NCBI GenBank assembly: GCA_947368535.1
Contig: CANBHY010000009.1
Location: 1-54,747 of the forward strand
Reading direction: 5' to 3'
Length of the DNA: 54,747 bases
Source of the DNA: an uncultured Clostridium sp.
GTDB lineage: Bacteria > Bacillota > Clostridia > TANB77 > CAG-508
Below the pieces are notes generated by a model. The model was not told the origin of the DNA, ran no database searches, and saw only the letters and a program-made list of their open reading frames with translations. Positions 53,295-54,747 of the stretch are shown here, one piece after another. Both the position numbers and the translations under genes were made by a program. How positions within the stretch are numbered: the first letter of the stretch is position 1; each line of letters starts with the position of its first letter.

Positions 53295-53567
53295 CTATTC
53301 TATCTTTTTGTTTAAAGGAATTTTACTAAAATCTTTATATTTATCATTTTTCCACTCTTCATATTTCCTTCTATAATTTTCTTCATCACTTGCTAATACT
53401 TCTGTGCCATCATCGAAAATAATTAAAATTTTATTAAAATCTTTTCCTCCAAAATGTAAATATTTATTGCTGCCATCAATGTAGCAACTTTCACATTTAC
53501 AAGATACTAAATCATGTATACTTTTTGATTCAATTATATCTCCACAAATTAAACATTTAATTTTCAA
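53295..53567 (-). CDS. Small zinc-ribbon protein (DUF7695-like)
   Basis: A 90-residue protein with cysteines at 5, 8, 23, 25 and 28 (CLICGDIIESK then CKCESCYIDG), consistent with one bound Zn, then DGSNKYLHFGG and an FDDGTEV strand and a charged helix. Resembles the small DUF7695 proteins seen in Clostridial mobile regions; role unknown. The ATG has GAGAGGATG upstream. A TATAAT-like element lies about 30 bases before it without a clear -35. Confidence 0.7.
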   Translation of the reverse strand: MKIKCLICGDIIESKSIHDLVSCKCESCYIDGSNKYLHFGGKDFNKILIIFDDGTEVLASDEENYRRKYEEWKNDKYKDFSKIPLNKKIE

Positions 53568-53689
53568 AATTACATCCTCTCTAGATTCTTATTATAATTA
53601 GCTAATTGATTTTGAATTCTAGCAATACTTTTCATTATTTTTTATTCATAGTAATATTTCTTTTTCCTTTATTTAAATAATATACTATA

Positions 53690-54747
53690 TTATAGCTTTC
53701 TCTTTATATATTTATTAAAATAATACTGTGTATAATAATCTTCATAGTTATTTTCTAATTCATTCTTATCAATATTATTTTGATTACAATATTGAAGAAA
53801 ATGATTCATTATAATATCATCTTCATTCATTACGAATAACAAGTTTTTTCTCATTTCTCTATAAACAATATTTAAATATACATTTTGCAATTTAATAATA
53901 TTATTATATAATTTGTCGTCTAACATATCAATTCTACCATAATGAATATTATCTCTTAACTTTCTATTTAATATATAAAATTCTTTATTCTCTTTTAACA
54001 ATATGTTATCTAATTTTTGCTGTAAATCTCTTGAAAAATTAGTATCAAGTGACCTTATATCATTACCTATTATTTCAATTTCTAGTGCGATTATTTTTGA
54101 TACAAATTTATGAACATCGCAGATAATATTGTCCATAATTCTAATTGTAATTTTATTTTTTTTAAGGAATTTTTGAAGTTCAATTAGTATTACAATCATA
54201 TTTAATCTATATAAAATAAACACTTTATCTAATTCTGTTATGTTAGAATTTAGAAATAGTTTAGAGCTTTTGTAACTATATCTATTTCCTGATAATGCAT
54301 TTTCTAAATTTTTAATATCTTTATTTTGGTTATTTATAATACTATTTATTATGCCTTTATATTCTTTTTCTGTAATTTTCATAATTCTTTTTAAAATTTC
54401 TTTAGAAAATTCAGTATTTGTTGAATAACAACTACTTAAGAAGTCTCTATCATCTTCTTTATTATATTCTGAAAAATTAAATCTTTTAATTTCATTGTTT
54501 AATTCAACTATATTTATATCAAAAACATCTTCTTTTAATTCAATCCCCATATGTTCCTTAATAGATTTTATATAATCAGAATCTTTAACCTTTTTTCTAA
54601 CTGTTAACATTCTATATTCTTTAACTTTTTTCTTTAAATCATTACTTTTATAAAATTCGTTTTCGTCAACTAATTTATATTTGTTTAAGCATTTATATGT
54701 TTCATATATTAAGACTGGTGAAAAATCCATAATAAATTCTTCAATAG
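53690..54747 (-). CDS. Unknown helical protein, probably 5' truncated by the window
   Basis: An Asn/Lys/Ile-rich helical protein with at least 346 residues from the first in-frame ATG at 54730. The frame stays open to the window edge (the preceding codons read IEEFI) and no ribosome site precedes 54730, so the true start is probably outside. No family recognised. The segment RKLRDNIHYGR resembles the R-x-H stretches of some HEPN-like domains, but this is weak. The neighbourhood suggests a mobile or defence context. Confidence 0.65.
   Translation of the reverse strand, partial: IEEFIMDFSPVLIYETYKCLNKYKLVDENEFYKSNDLKKKVKEYRMLTVRKKVKDSDYIKSIKEHMGIELKEDVFDINIVELNNEIKRFNFSEYNKEDDRDFLSSCYSTNTEFSKEILKRIMKITEKEYKGIINSIINNQNKDIKNLENALSGNRYSYKSSKLFLNSNITELDKVFILYRLNMIVILIELQKFLKKNKITIRIMDNIICDVHKFVSKIIALEIEIIGNDIRSLDTNFSRDLQQKLDNILLKENKEFYILNRKLRDNIHYGRIDMLDDKLYNNIIKLQNVYLNIVYREMRKNLLFVMNEDDIIMNHFLQYCNQNNIDKNELENNYEDYYTQYYFNKYIKRKL

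Noticed and set aside
1..54747. CRISPR arrays, rRNA genes and complete insertion sequences
   Set aside because: No regularly spaced repeats, no rRNA-like conserved stretches and no intact transposase were seen anywhere in the window.

Overview
The window reads as chromosome of a low-GC, spore-forming Firmicute of class Clostridia. It has AT-rich codon use, GGAGG-type ribosome binding sites and sigma-A promoters of the TTGACA-N17-TATAAT kind. It carries a Spo0A master regulator and a murA-ftsQ-DUF881-DUF881-sbp cluster typical of Gram-positives. An uncultured gut Clostridia lineage is my guess; nothing here fixes the genus. I found no rRNA, complete tRNA or CRISPR array. Most genes lie on the minus strand.

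Layout. 1-8.8 kb: an unidentified partial gene, then pth-rng-rimO, two overlapping glycosyltransferases, a Sua5-type tsaC and a murE. 8.9-16.8 kb: a PHP phosphoesterase, a small TPM-like membrane protein, then rnc-radical SAM-yitT-ogg-M18 peptidase and a duplicated YkgJ-type protein. 17-24 kb: plsX, acpP and the str operon (rpsL, rpsG, fusA, tuf), which has a 5'-terminal stem-loop and a 130-bp near-palindrome between rpsG and fusA. 23.8-30.5 kb: trmFO between two large unrecognised coiled-coil proteins that are paralogues, plus a 70-residue gene resembling the C-terminal tail of the larger one. 30.6-39.2 kb: deoD, a slipin, an unknown gene, spo0A, and a five-gene run (WG-repeat protein, PLP lyase, nucleosidase, flavoprotein, YigZ). 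39.3-43.7 kb: feoA and the murA/ftsQ cell-wall cluster. 43.8-45.8 kb: a protease joining a ClpA/C-like N-terminus and AAA+ module to an FtsH-type M41 peptidase domain. 45.9-47.3 kb: two small kinase-like genes.

From about 47.4 kb to the right edge the content is accessory. It opens with a 17-nt copy of the initiator-tRNA anticodon arm and what looks like the tail of an integrase gene. Then come a small gene, an overlapping pair (DUF6414-like protein and Clp-like AAA+ ATPase) with a membrane protein, a self-contained MqsR-like toxin / MqsA-Panacea antitoxin module, a RloA-like ATPase without RloB, and two unknown genes. Near-identical TTTAAAGTGCAA palindromes bracket the middle of this block. 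The region looks like a degraded mobile island with defence cargo.

Four single genes (10.1-10.6, 15.9-16.8, 32.3-32.7 and 43.8-45.8 kb) have clearly higher GC and different codon use from their neighbours. Each has its own sigma-A promoter and a hairpin terminator or terminator-like hairpin, as if inserted one at a time between host operons. Best candidates for something undescribed: the Clp-FtsH chimera, the paralogous coiled-coil proteins around trmFO, the DUF6414-like/AAA+ pair, and the 130-bp hairpin in the str operon.
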